From Tritrichomonas musculus (lineage: Eukaryota > Parabasalia > Tritrichomonadida > Tritrichomonadidae), in assembly GCA_039105265.1 (NCBI GenBank), contig JAPFFF010000007.1:3348001-3412000 (forward strand): a DNA stretch of 64,000 nucleotides. The letters run 5' to 3'. Positions within the stretch are counted from its first letter, which is position 1. Each line of letters opens with the position of its first letter. Below are positions 1 through 9,949 of the stretch, piece by piece. Under the pieces are notes generated by a model. The model had not been told where the DNA came from. It did not search any database and saw nothing but the letters and a program-made list of their open reading frames with translations. The translations under genes and the position numbers were made by a program.

Positions 1-2879
1 ATGATTTCAACTCTCTCATATCACAAGTCAGTCTTCAAAAGTATTACTACGACTCAATAGTTGCGCCTTTCTACGCTGACCAGTTTGCTTACTCAGTCTA
101 TGACGTAACGCCTGGAATTGAAGGCAACAATGTTCCAATCTTGATCAAGCAAATGAACATGTCAATGGAGTCAATTCTCGCATTGTACATCTCTCTATCG
201 TATCGCATCACGCGTTTCCACGGATCTAACAAATGGTTCTACGGACAGAGCCAAGACTTCATGAACATCGAAGCGAACAGCGACGTCATCACATCCAATT
301 TGAACGAATACACGTCAATCATCATCAATCTCGCGCTTCATGATCGACGGAACCATTCAAACTTGCTGACTTCAATTTTAATTGTCACGACGGTTTTGAT
401 CGTTGTTCTCTCAATTATCACATGGATCATTGTCACCTATTTCATCAAGAAGGATTCGAACAAAGTCTACTCAATTCTACAATTTGTGCCGAAGAACGAA
501 ATCTCAACAGTGATGCATCTTTTGTCACCAAAAGAAGAAGAAGATGCAAACTTCGACGATAAAGAATCCGGATTAAGAAACAACGCACTGAGAACATTGA
601 TCACGCCGGTTGGCCAATACCAAAACAACTGGTTTTCTATTGTCAAAGTTGTTGTTACTTTGCTAATCATTGCTTTGGCGTGCTTGAATTTAAGCATCCA
701 GGTCTATTTGAAGAATGTTTTAATCGACGTTCCTTTCAATGCGGCGCCGCTAATTTTGCACTGCGGAAAGCTGCACACGCAAGTCGGAACAATTCTTCAC
801 AAGATACTTCTTTACTTGTCTTATTACATGATGATTGAAGTCAATCGAACGCAGCTTCTCATCGACATCGACGTCATCATAAACGAGACGCTGCCAAACT
901 TGGACGAGTTTCGATATGGAAGCGAATCAAACGGATTTTATAAGGGAATCAATTCAATCAATACTTTCTTCGCTGATCGATTCTCTCAACGTTTGTGCGA
1001 GTGGCCGATAGACAACTTTTTCAGTGCCAACATTTTTTTCTGCGAAAATTACGAGACTTCGTTGTTGTACATTCTGAATTACATCCGAATTTTAATGGAG
1101 TCCGACCCTGCTTTGGAGTTTTACTTTTATGATATGTATCCGATTATTGTTTGGTTTTTCAAAAAAAGTTACGAACAGTTCGTAATGCCAACAGAAGAAT
1201 ACTTGATGGAGATGTTCTCTGAGCAAATCGTCTCTTATAAGAAAGATTCGGCAGAAACATCAATTATCGTTGCCATCGTTCTCTTCTTTATTGGTATCAT
1301 ATTGACAATTATTATTCCAAGAGTAGCTTATCCCGTTTATAACTGTTTAAGGCTTCTACTATTCATTGATCAAAAGATCGTTTACGAATCTAAGCCAATA
1401 ATGAAGTTGTTATCGAACGATTTCTCGAAATTTAAGTCCTCAAAATCTTCGTCGGCGTCTTTCACTTCAAATCCTTCTGCTGCTTATTTTGATAAGTATT
1501 ACGAATTTATAAGTTCAATGGAAGACTCGGTTTTAATTGCTTCTAATGAAGGAATAATTGTTGGCGCTAATACATCTGCCGTAAATTTACTGTCTAACAA
1601 AAATAAAACATTCATATTTCAAGATGAAAAATATGTTCTAAATAATATCATAGAAAGTAATTCTAGCAACCAAAGTCAAAGTGAAAAAGAGACTACTTCT
1701 CATTGGAAAAAATTCTTCACACGTAAAAAGAAATTAAATTACGAATACATAAAAATTAATGAAGATGATAATGCTAGTATTGAAGGTGCTTCAATTATAG
1801 GAAAAAGTGTAACTGATGTCATTCAAAATAAAAAATTCACTAGAATTTTCAATATGGTTCAAAATCAAGGTTTTCAACCTTCTTTTGAAATCAGTTTGAG
1901 TAACGATGACTCAATCCATCTAACTTCAATCGCTGTCCTTCACGCTGGAGAAGTTGCTACATCAAAAGATTTCACAACAAACTGTATAGCTTTTTATTGC
2001 TTCGTTATCTATGACCAAATTGAAAAGTCAAATTTATCAAAGCTTCTTGAAGAAGAGGCAATTAAGTGTAGAAATATAATATCATCGTTCTTCCCAGAAA
2101 AATTGGTCGATTACATTCAATCTGGAAATTCAGATAATATTGAGATTACAATTCAAAATGCAACAGTTGTTTTTGTGGAAATGATTCAATTCTCACCATT
2201 GTATTTTAATACACAAACAACTGTTAATTCAATTAATGATGAAAAAGACTTGGAAAAATTAATCAAATCAAATATTTTGACAAAATTTATTAATGAGGTT
2301 GATAGAATTATAGAAAAACATCCTAAAATGTCAAGAATTAAAACTATGGGAGGGTCTTACATGGCAGTTGGTGGTATATTTGATAATCAATCAATATCAA
2401 TATCCTCAAATCAACAGCAGCCTCAGTTAACACAGCGAACAGCAAGAAATAAGCATCCTTTGAATCAACCAAACAATAATACTAATAATACTCCTAACGG
2501 AGCAACTTTATATTCATTAAGATCTTCTTCATCACATGCAATTGATGCAGTTTCCTTTGCTCTAGATACAATTAAGGCAGTTCAAATGTTGTCTATGGAA
2601 TTGAATTTTCCTATTCGTTGTCGTGCTGGCGTCCATACTTGCGGTCCTCTTTCCGCAGGAATTATTGGCGATGATCTTTTGTCATTTGAAGTTGTTGGAA
2701 GCGGAATTTCGACTGCTTTAGTAATGAAAGAAACAGCAAAAGCAATGACGGTTCATATAACTGATGCTGTTTGCAATTTAATATTTTCAGGCGGATTTAC
2801 CATAAGAGAAGCTGAAGAAGTAATAATTGGAGAAAAAAGTATTAAATCATTTGTAGTAACAGATTATTCTAATAATTGA
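1..2879 (+). CDS. Receptor-type adenylate/guanylate cyclase-like protein, 3' part only
   Basis: The reading frame is open from base 3 to the stop at 2877-2879 with no start of its own, so the gene begins upstream of the window; about 958 residues are visible. Strong membrane segments lie near 363-446, 631-711 and 1257-1335, with further hydrophobic stretches between them. A PAS-like segment follows (about 1494-1620) and a class III nucleotidyl cyclase homology domain ends the protein (about 2140-2850). This multi-span, PAS, cyclase layout is typical of the large trichomonad cyclase family, which would make cAMP or cGMP at the plasma membrane. The domain is degenerate. The first metal Asp of the FxDIxxF motif is Glu (2178-2180), the second (IGD) is Gly (2352-2354), and the Asn/Arg pair of the last motif is absent (GSGISTALVM, about 2689-2728). 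A 60-70 residue Gln/Asn-rich insert splits the domain. Catalysis is therefore doubtful; a regulatory pseudo-cyclase or heterodimer partner is possible. Confidence 0.85.
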   Translation, partial: DFNSLISQVSLQKYYYDSIVAPFYADQFAYSVYDVTPGIEGNNVPILIKQMNMSMESILALYISLSYRITRFHGSNKWFYGQSQDFMNIEANSDVITSNLNEYTSIIINLALHDRRNHSNLLTSILIVTTVLIVVLSIITWIIVTYFIKKDSNKVYSILQFVPKNEISTVMHLLSPKEEEDANFDDKESGLRNNALRTLITPVGQYQNNWFSIVKVVVTLLIIALACLNLSIQVYLKNVLIDVPFNAAPLILHCGKLHTQVGTILHKILLYLSYYMMIEVNRTQLLIDIDVIINETLPNLDEFRYGSESNGFYKGINSINTFFADRFSQRLCEWPIDNFFSANIFFCENYETSLLYILNYIRILMESDPALEFYFYDMYPIIVWFFKKSYEQFVMPTEEYLMEMFSEQIVSYKKDSAETSIIVAIVLFFIGIILTIIIPRVAYPVYNCLRLLLFIDQKIVYESKPIMKLLSNDFSKFKSSKSSSASFTSNPSAAYFDKYYEFISSMEDSVLIASNEGIIVGANTSAVNLLSNKNKTFIFQDEKYVLNNIIESNSSNQSQSEKETTSHWKKFFTRKKKLNYEYIKINEDDNASIEGASIIGKSVTDVIQNKKFTRIFNMVQNQGFQPSFEISLSNDDSIHLTSIAVLHAGEVATSKDFTTNCIAFYCFVIYDQIEKSNLSKLLEEEAIKCRNIISSFFPEKLVDYIQSGNSDNIEITIQNATVVFVEMIQFSPLYFNTQTTVNSINDEKDLEKLIKSNILTKFINEVDRIIEKHPKMSRIKTMGGSYMAVGGIFDNQSISISSNQQQPQLTQRTARNKHPLNQPNNNTNNTPNGATLYSLRSSSSHAIDAVSFALDTIKAVQMLSMELNFPIRCRAGVHTCGPLSAGIIGDDLLSFEVVGSGISTALVMKETAKAMTVHITDAVCNLIFSGGFTIREAEEVIIGEKSIKSFVVTDYSNN

Positions 2880-4357
2880 GGAAAAAAAAAATCAATGCAA
2901 ATACTAGAATATTATATTTTGTTTGTTTGTTTTTTAAAAAGATATAAATTATTTTATATTTCATATTTTACAATTTTGTTATCAAAATCCCAATATTTTG
3001 TTTGACTTTTATATTAATTAGTTTTTTGAACTATTAACAAAATGCAAAAGTGTTACTCAGAGTATAAGAAAGAAAAAATCAAATTAATATTGCAAAGACG
3101 AGTTTTTTAACTCAATAATCAAAAAAAGTGATAATGAAAAAAAATGTTTATATATCTTTAAATAATAAAGATTTAAGATAAAATCTTAGTTATATATGCG
3201 TATTACAATAAATAAAAATATTTTACACTTAAGAAACTCAATTAAATTAAGAAGATAGTCTTGGAATCAATGACCAAATTATATTTGTTTTAGATAAATA
3301 TTTGAATGTAAAAGATCATTGAAAGAAATTTGCTTCATTTTCATTCTAAAAATAAATTTAATATTCATTAATATACAAAATGCATCCTTTTTACCCTTGA
3401 TATCAAGTGTAAATTTCTAAATATTTATTATTCACAATTTGAAAATGTATGAAAATAAATAGAGAAATTCACAAAAACAGTGTTCTTTATCATATATTTA
3501 ACAAAATGTATTAATAAAATATATAATAATTTAAGAAAACAAACATTTTTAGTAATTTGCCGGTTATCTATAAAATAATTGTCCATTACGATAAAAAAAA
3601 ATTCTGAGGTTATAAATTTTTTTCAATTATTCTTTACCAAATAAAATCAGAATATTATAAACGATTATATCTTAATAATTATCTTATAAATTTTTTTAAA
3701 AAAATTAGAAATAAAAATATGCATATATATAAATAATAAATTAAAAAAATAAAGAAAAATTATCGAAGAAGCTCAAGTTGACTACTTCTACAATTAAATT
3801 TATGATTTATTTAAAAATTCAAAAGCGGAACGATTTGTTCAAAAATAGTTTTATTCTCTTTTATATTATTCAGGACATCTTGTACCGAAGGTTTTTTTTG
3901 ACTATGATTTTTTCAAATAAAATAACGTATCCTTTTTTTCAAAAGTATCCAATTTTTTTTATCTTATTTTATTAAAAATGATATTGATTTCCTTAATATT
4001 AAATTGTTATGATGATGGAAATGACATCATGAAAATTGAATATTGATTCGTTACAAATTTCAATTTTATGAAATTTTGATAAGGTTACGTAATTCAATGA
4101 ATAAAAATTTTTCCATATTTTGTATTTTTCGCAATTATAAAGTTAAAAATAATAATTTATTTTCATTTTTTATATTATAAATATTGTTTTGAAATTTTAA
4201 AATAATTTATAATTCTTTGTTATCATTGTAAAATACAAAATAAATTGGTATTGCAATAATTTCAACGATTATTTTTTCGAGAATTTCAAACAAATCATAT
4301 AAGAGAGTATTAAAAAAATAAAGAAATCGTAATACGATTTTATCCAAATAATTATTA
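2880..4357. other. Intergenic, 1.5 kb, very AT-rich
   Basis: I see no gene here. Short open stretches, such as the one at 3778-3975, start with TTG and translate to Phe/Ile/Lys-rich sequence typical of AT-rich non-coding DNA. A small hairpin (AAGATTT with AAATCTT) lies near 3170-3190. No RNA gene or long repeat was recognised. Confidence 0.6.
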
Positions 4358-6220
4358 ATGTATAATAACAATACCAGCCCAAACAGTTATCAAACTGGAT
4401 ATGTTCCTCAAGATCCTTATAATCAAGGAAACCCATATGCAAATCCAACCAATCCTTATGGAAATCCAACAAATCCATATGGCAATCCAACAAATCCATA
4501 TGGCAATCCAACAAATCCCTACGGAGATCAAAATCAATATTATCAGCAAAATCCTATTCAAGGAACATATCCTGATGCAATTGCAACGCCAATTGGAAAT
4601 CCGAATCCAGGAACAACACCAGTAGGTGGAGACCCTGGATATACTACTTATAACCCACCTCCAAATAATAATGTGGGCTATAATCCATCTGTTTATTATC
4701 AACAACAAGGAGATTATGATCCTTATAATATAAATTATCAACAAATTTCAATTGATCAATGGCAACAAATTCCATGCCAGCAAACAGAATATTCTCAATA
4801 TTGGGATTCTCCAAACTCATTCCAGCCCGAAACGTATTCAGAAAATACGAAAAAAGAAACTCATTGCAATGATATTTTTTGGAATGTCTTTTTCTGGCTT
4901 AACTTTTGTGGAACTATAGCGTTATTAGTTTATCTAATCGTTACCAAAAAAACTGGCGATGAGAAAATTTCGATCAAGCTCGATGGCATCAAATTTGCGG
5001 ATATTGGTATTGCTGCTGCTGTTGGCCTAGGTCTAGGTATAGCAGTTAATATAATTCATTTCTTATTTATCGCATGCTGCCCTTTGTGCTACTTAAAATT
5101 TGGAATGATTGTTGGTTTTATATACTCAGTTATATCAGCCATTTTATTTGCATTTCTTGGTGGAAGCCTAATTGCTTTTGTATTCCCTGTCGTTTATATA
5201 ATTCTTCTCGTTGTGTTTTATTGTTATGCGTGTAAATACATAGAATTCTCATCAAAAATATTAAAAATGGCCGCCAAATTATTATTGCAATATCCCGGCT
5301 TGATTTGTTTCTGCTTATTCCAAATTTTATGGACTTTAATTGTTAATGCAATGTTTTGTGTTATAATTTACTTTGTCCAAAAAAGAGGGCTTCATCCAGC
5401 TGTTTACTTATATGTTGTCTTTTCATATCTTTGGTGCACATTAACCTTCGAATATGTAGAGTATATAACTGTATCTGGAGTTGCATCAACATGGTACTTT
5501 TTATATGAAACAGATTATTTCCCGAACAGTCCTGTTTGCCAATCATACAAGCGTGCAATGTCAACCAGCTTTGGTAGTGCAGCCTTTGCCGGCTTTATCC
5601 TTGCAGTTATTCAATTTTTACAATTTATTTTAGATGCGACCAAAAACAATACATCAGACGGAAGTAATGGTACATTAGATCTTATTTGTTGTATACTTAG
5701 ATGTTGTGCGCAATGCATTTTATGCATTCTTGAAAGACTTGTTTCTACATTGAACAGATATGCTCTTATTTACTGTGCAGCATTTGGTATTCCTTACATT
5801 GCAGCTTGCAAGCGATTTGTTGAACTTGAATGCACAAGATTCATTCGAGTTATCATGTCTTCTTGTGTCATTTCTCAAGGAATCGCTTACAATTTGATCG
5901 TTTATTCAATTGCCTCAGCTTTGGCTGGATTTGGACTTGGCCATTTAATCTTTAAAGGTAAGGACGAATATTCAGAAGCTACTAGATTATTGTTTAAGAT
6001 TTTCACTTGTTGCTTCGCTTTGTTGTTCACATTCGGAATTTACGAGGTAGTTATCGAGCCAATTGAAACAATGGCAGATACTCTTCTTGTTTGTTTCTCT
6101 GAAAATCCAGAAAATTTGAAAACAACAGCTTATGATCTTTATGAATTGATCGCTGACCAATATAATGACCAGCTTGGTAAACATATTTTATCAAATACTA
6201 ATGATGAAGATAAGCCATAA
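4358..6220 (+). CDS. Choline transporter-like (CTL/SLC44) membrane protein
   Basis: A 620-residue protein that starts at ATG 4358. Residues 1 to about 150 are a cytosolic Pro/Asn/Gln/Tyr-rich tail that contains about four copies of the heptad NPYGNPT (bases 4448-4520). From about residue 175 on there are ten or more hydrophobic segments. The conserved C-terminal half of the family is recognisable: a Cys-rich stretch, then SYKRAMSTSFGSAAFAGF (about residues 400-420), then a long hydrophobic block and a second Cys-rich segment. This matches the choline-transporter-like family (Pfam Choline_transpo; SLC44, yeast Pns1), which moves choline or ethanolamine across the plasma membrane or organelle membranes. 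The length fits the family (600-700). The repeat-rich N-tail is lineage-specific and its role is unknown. The substrate is inferred from the family only. Confidence 0.85.
   Translation: MYNNNTSPNSYQTGYVPQDPYNQGNPYANPTNPYGNPTNPYGNPTNPYGNPTNPYGDQNQYYQQNPIQGTYPDAIATPIGNPNPGTTPVGGDPGYTTYNPPPNNNVGYNPSVYYQQQGDYDPYNINYQQISIDQWQQIPCQQTEYSQYWDSPNSFQPETYSENTKKETHCNDIFWNVFFWLNFCGTIALLVYLIVTKKTGDEKISIKLDGIKFADIGIAAAVGLGLGIAVNIIHFLFIACCPLCYLKFGMIVGFIYSVISAILFAFLGGSLIAFVFPVVYIILLVVFYCYACKYIEFSSKILKMAAKLLLQYPGLICFCLFQILWTLIVNAMFCVIIYFVQKRGLHPAVYLYVVFSYLWCTLTFEYVEYITVSGVASTWYFLYETDYFPNSPVCQSYKRAMSTSFGSAAFAGFILAVIQFLQFILDATKNNTSDGSNGTLDLICCILRCCAQCILCILERLVSTLNRYALIYCAAFGIPYIAACKRFVELECTRFIRVIMSSCVISQGIAYNLIVYSIASALAGFGLGHLIFKGKDEYSEATRLLFKIFTCCFALLFTFGIYEVVIEPIETMADTLLVCFSENPENLKTTAYDLYELIADQYNDQLGKHILSNTNDEDKP
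4448..4521 (+). repeat. 21-bp tandem repeat encoding NPYGNPT
   Basis: About three and a half copies of a 21-bp unit in the 5' part of the choline-transporter-like gene. Each copy encodes the heptad Asn-Pro-Tyr-Gly-Asn-Pro-Thr. Copies differ only at a few third positions, so the expansion is fairly recent. Confidence 0.8.
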
Positions 6221-6626
6221 CACAATTTGTTTAAAAATAATTAAAAATAAAGTATTATTTAATTATCAATAATAAAAAGCCGTATTATTTGATATTAAAT
6301 ATTCGTTTAATTCAATGCGATATCAATTTTTTTTAATTTTCATCTTTTCCCCATTAAATGTCTAGTTAGTTATTCTTTTATACAATATAGGCTCTGAGAA
6401 GCATTACTTAATCTTATTCATGCTTGGAAAATATTGTAACCGTTCTATTAATATAATTCATTTACTGCTGCTTTATGTATTATGATAATATAATTTAAAA
6501 TTTTTAAATATATATTGTATATCTAATGATATTTGATAATTATTTTCTTAATAGTTTAATTATCATGAGAGATAAATATGTTTAAAATTTCCAATTTTAT
6601 AAGGCATAAAAATCTAGAATTTTCCT
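6221..6626. other. Intergenic, 406 bp
   Basis: AT-rich spacer between two genes on the same strand. No gene, RNA or notable repeat is visible. It should hold the 3' end of the transporter transcript and the promoter of the coiled-coil gene, but I cannot place either. Confidence 0.5.
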
Positions 6627-8330
6627 ATGTCCTTTAACGATATAAGAGTATGTGTATTCCAGATTATTTTGATATTTTGTTATCTAGGTTATTATTTTTG
6701 GTATTTACGAAAAAAAGGATCAAAAAAAACGCCTATTTCATATCGTGATTGGAACGAACTAAAGCAAAAATGTAAAATATCTAAAGCAAATAGTAATTCC
6801 AATTTTCTATGTGCTGAAAGCGATTCGATACATTTAAATTTTGATGAAATGCAGACTATTTTTCAAAACCAAAAAAAATTAATTATAGAGCTTAAAGAGC
6901 AAAACGCAAAACTTTCATCTGAAAACCAAGAACTGCTAGCAAATAATACTCTCCCCGATGAAATTAATTCATTAAAAGAGGAAATTGAAAAACTAAATAA
7001 AGAAATTGTAGAAATAAAAGAGGAAAAAAGAGAATTGTCATCAAATTTAGAAAAATCTAATGAACGTATTAATAATTATTTAGAAGACAACCAAAAATTT
7101 CAATCAGAAATAAGAACTCTACGAAAGCAAAACGAAAATTTACATATATATTCAAATGAAAATCATAAGTTGCTTCAAGAAAACAAAGCACTAGCACAAA
7201 GTAATCATGATCTTTCGAAATGTATAAATGATTTAAAACAAAAAAATGAAGAACAAAAAAATCGAATTAAAGATTGTGAACAGCAAATGGAAATAATTAA
7301 TATAGAATTAAATCATATTAAAGAAAAATATATTATTGCTGAACAGAATTATTCAAGTGAAAGAATTGAATTAAAAAATCAGATTGATGGACAAAATGAT
7401 AAAATCAATGAAATATTATGTAAAAATCAGAAATTAGCAAAGGAAAAAAGCGAACTTTTGATTGAAAAAAAAAATCTCGCTATAGAGATTAATACAATAA
7501 AATCCGAATATGATTCACTGAAAGCCGATAATAACCAAATAATAAATGGACAAAATGATCAAATTGAAATACTTTCAAATGAAAGAATACAGTTAGTAAA
7601 TGAAAATAAAAGGCTTTTGAATGAAAATAATACTCATAAAAATGAAGTGGAAAAATTAAAATGTACAAGTAATGATAGATTAGTTGAGAACCTTAAAAAT
7701 TCGACTGAGTTGCTTCAAAGACATCGTGTCTTTATTAAGAAAGAAAATGATAAGCAGCTTAGAATGCTAAACTTTTTTCATGAGAAGGAAAAAGAAGCAA
7801 TCAAACAGTATTATCAAAGAGAGATTGAAAAACTAAAAAAGCAGAAAGAAGAACCAAATAATGATTATGTCAATGGCGTTGCTGATAAAATTTATAAATC
7901 AGAAGATGATATTGATAAAGATTTTGATGATGATGCTGAAAATGAAATAAAAGATGATGATGATGATAAAAATAATAATAATAATATAAAAAATAAGGAA
8001 ATAATTGATAATGATATTGATGACGACGACGATGACGATAATGTTAATAATAATAATACCAATGATAACAATAATAATAACAATGATAACAATAATAATA
8101 ACAATGATAACAATAATAATAACAATGATAACAATAATAATAACAATGATAATGATGATAAAAGCAAAAGCAAAGTAGCTAAAAAAGCCAAAAAAAGAAC
8201 CAAAGGTTCACGAAATTCTAAAAAAGCTTCTATTAAAGCTCAAAAAGAAAAAAGAAGGAAATATCAAAGTCTTGATGTAATACCAACAAAGAAGCCAATT
8301 GATACTAACGATACCCCTCATTCTGAATAA
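6627..8330 (+). CDS. Membrane-anchored coiled-coil protein with Asn/Asp-rich tail
   Basis: A 567-residue protein of unknown function. One hydrophobic segment (about residues 9-27) is followed by basic residues (RKKGSKK), so it is probably a signal anchor with most of the protein in the cytosol. Residues of about 70-410 are a nearly continuous coiled coil rich in Glu, Lys, Asn and Leu. Then come an acidic Asp/Asn block (about 425-510), which includes four perfect DNNNNNN heptads, and a strongly basic end (about 512-550, KSKSKVAKKAKKRTKG and similar). This layout suggests a tether or scaffold on the ER or another membrane. No enzymatic domain was seen and no homologue was recognised. The start is the first ATG of the frame and directly precedes the membrane segment. 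Confidence 0.8.
   Translation: MSFNDIRVCVFQIILIFCYLGYYFWYLRKKGSKKTPISYRDWNELKQKCKISKANSNSNFLCAESDSIHLNFDEMQTIFQNQKKLIIELKEQNAKLSSENQELLANNTLPDEINSLKEEIEKLNKEIVEIKEEKRELSSNLEKSNERINNYLEDNQKFQSEIRTLRKQNENLHIYSNENHKLLQENKALAQSNHDLSKCINDLKQKNEEQKNRIKDCEQQMEIINIELNHIKEKYIIAEQNYSSERIELKNQIDGQNDKINEILCKNQKLAKEKSELLIEKKNLAIEINTIKSEYDSLKADNNQIINGQNDQIEILSNERIQLVNENKRLLNENNTHKNEVEKLKCTSNDRLVENLKNSTELLQRHRVFIKKENDKQLRMLNFFHEKEKEAIKQYYQREIEKLKKQKEEPNNDYVNGVADKIYKSEDDIDKDFDDDAENEIKDDDDDKNNNNNIKNKEIIDNDIDDDDDDDNVNNNNTNDNNNNNNDNNNNNNDNNNNNNDNNNNNNDNDDKSKSKVAKKAKKRTKGSRNSKKASIKAQKEKRRKYQSLDVIPTKKPIDTNDTPHSE
8064..8147 (+). repeat. Four perfect 21-bp tandem repeats (DNNNNNN)
   Basis: Four consecutive identical copies of a 21-bp unit beginning GATAACAATAATAATAACAA, in frame in the coiled-coil gene. 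Identity at every base points to recent slippage or unequal exchange, and the copy number is likely to vary between strains. Confidence 0.9.
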
Positions 8331-8489
8331 TTGAAGGAAAAAAAATTGTTATTAAAATGAAGAATATAAGCATATTTTTTTTTATTATTTTATATAAGTA
8401 AGATATTATTTGTATAAATGAGCATTACAGCCTTTAGTCTAAAATTGTATAAAATAGTTTAATTATGATATTATCTAACCAGAAAGTTT

Positions 8490-9803
8490 TTATTCTTCTT
8501 TTCGTTGTGGTGTAGAAAAGTAACGGTAAGCAAATACGGAAACGCCACAGATAAGAATTCCAATTCCAACAAACAAAACAATGAACTTTGAATCATTGTG
8601 ATGATCTGATGATTCGTCATCAGCATCGTCATCCTTATTTAATTGTTCATTGTTAGGAATATCAACATTTTGTTTTTGTTCAACTTTTTCCTCTTTCTTT
8701 TGTTCATTCTTTTTACCTGCAATTTGCTCAGGTAATTTAAAATGTTTCCAATCAATTGGAGCACGTTCTATGTAGCGGTTCATGAATTCTTCAAGCTTTT
8801 CTTTATTAGCATCATCAATTGTATAATAAGAGTAGGAGCCATCTGCATTTTGATTCATATTTAATAATACAAGAGCTTTTGAATCTGAGTTTAAATTAAA
8901 AAGTTTTTGTAATTCACTGATTGAAATAAAAGAATTAGATGATGATAAGTATGACCCTTTTTGAGAATCGCCAAATGTAAGAGATTCGTCAAACTTTACA
9001 GTAACTTCTTGATATTTATTTTTAACTGCATTTATGTCATCTTCAAGAGCTAGTGCAAAAAGACGTGATGATTTTGAAATTAATTCGAAAGACCAGCGCC
9101 CGAATAAAGGAATTCTGTAACTGTTTATGAAATTAACAATATTTTTATATAAGAATCTGCCTTTGTAAGCTTTATAGTAATCTGGTGATGAATATGCTCT
9201 TAATTGGCAGTTTCCTTGTAGATCATCGTCATAATTTAAAAAGAAGTTGGTATTTTGTGTTAACCCAAGTTCTTCTGCTGCTCGAACCGCAATATCATAT
9301 GCTGCATCGTCATTTTCTCTTAATTTGAATACAAATGCTGGATATTGAGCATTTTTAATTTTTTTTTGAAAATCTAATACGTGTTGATACTTAGATTTCA
9401 ATCCATCGATAACTTTTGAAAACCCATTTAAATTGCGTTCAACATTTGTTGGAGTAGTAACACCATTAATAAAAGTGAAAAAAGAAGGATAACCTCTTAT
9501 ACCTAAAGTTCCACATAAAGCGCCTTGATCAGTACAATTTACAGAAAGGACTTGAACATTTGGATCACTTTTGTATTTGGCGGAAAGCTTAGCCCATGAA
9601 TCGAAAACAGCACGACAATGTGGGCACCAAGGAGCCCAAGCAAAGATAAGAGCTGGAGGAACATCATCTTTCCTCTTGATTTCTTCCCATTTTGGTTGGG
9701 TTAAGTTCAAACTAATAGTTATTGAGAATAAAAAGAGCATTTCTAAATTTGAAAAAAAAAAAGATTCAATATAACGCAACTTTTTCATATGTTTTTTAGC
9801 CAT
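8490..9803 (-). CDS. Thioredoxin/PDI-like single-pass membrane protein of the ER
   Basis: A 437-residue reading frame on the minus strand. An N-terminal thioredoxin fold carries the active site WCPHC (bases about 9610-9632), followed by the cis-proline motif GYPSFFTF. The middle has further weak thioredoxin-like segments like the inactive domains of PDIs. A charged, disordered stretch leads to a C-terminal membrane span (FIVLFVGIGILICGVSVFAY) and a short basic/acidic tail. The layout resembles TMX-type PDIs, which form and rearrange disulfides in the ER lumen. Two starts are possible. ATG 9803 gives a long basic leader. ATG 9740 gives a classical signal sequence (MLFLFSITISLNLTQ) and is preceded by a T-run with TCAAATTT, so I favour it biologically. 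There is no KDEL-type signal; retention would rely on the membrane span. Confidence 0.85.
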   Translation of the reverse strand: MAKKHMKKLRYIESFFFSNLEMLFLFSITISLNLTQPKWEEIKRKDDVPPALIFAWAPWCPHCRAVFDSWAKLSAKYKSDPNVQVLSVNCTDQGALCGTLGIRGYPSFFTFINGVTTPTNVERNLNGFSKVIDGLKSKYQHVLDFQKKIKNAQYPAFVFKLRENDDAAYDIAVRAAEELGLTQNTNFFLNYDDDLQGNCQLRAYSSPDYYKAYKGRFLYKNIVNFINSYRIPLFGRWSFELISKSSRLFALALEDDINAVKNKYQEVTVKFDESLTFGDSQKGSYLSSSNSFISISELQKLFNLNSDSKALVLLNMNQNADGSYSYYTIDDANKEKLEEFMNRYIERAPIDWKHFKLPEQIAGKKNEQKKEEKVEQKQNVDIPNNEQLNKDDDADDESSDHHNDSKFIVLFVGIGILICGVSVFAYRYFSTPQRKEE

Positions 9804-9949
9804 ATAAATATATTGTAAAGATCTTGATCATTTTTTAAAATAATTTATATTACTTATTATTATTCTTTTAAAAATATTATAATATTTATTTTTTTTTTTT
9901 TTTTCAATTATTCATGATTTTATTACTTTAATAGAGACTTCCGTAAACA

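Noticed and set aside
3778-3975. 65-codon open frame in the first spacer
   Set aside because: It begins with TTG, and the translation is Phe/Ile/Lys-rich without any domain, as expected for AT-rich non-coding DNA.
8064-8147. CRISPR-like regular repeat
   Set aside because: The repeats are contiguous without spacers and lie in frame in a coding region; the genome is eukaryotic.
7892-8203. Leu/Ser-rich frame on the minus strand
   Set aside because: It is the complement of the Asn/Asp repeat of the coiled-coil gene, not an independent gene.
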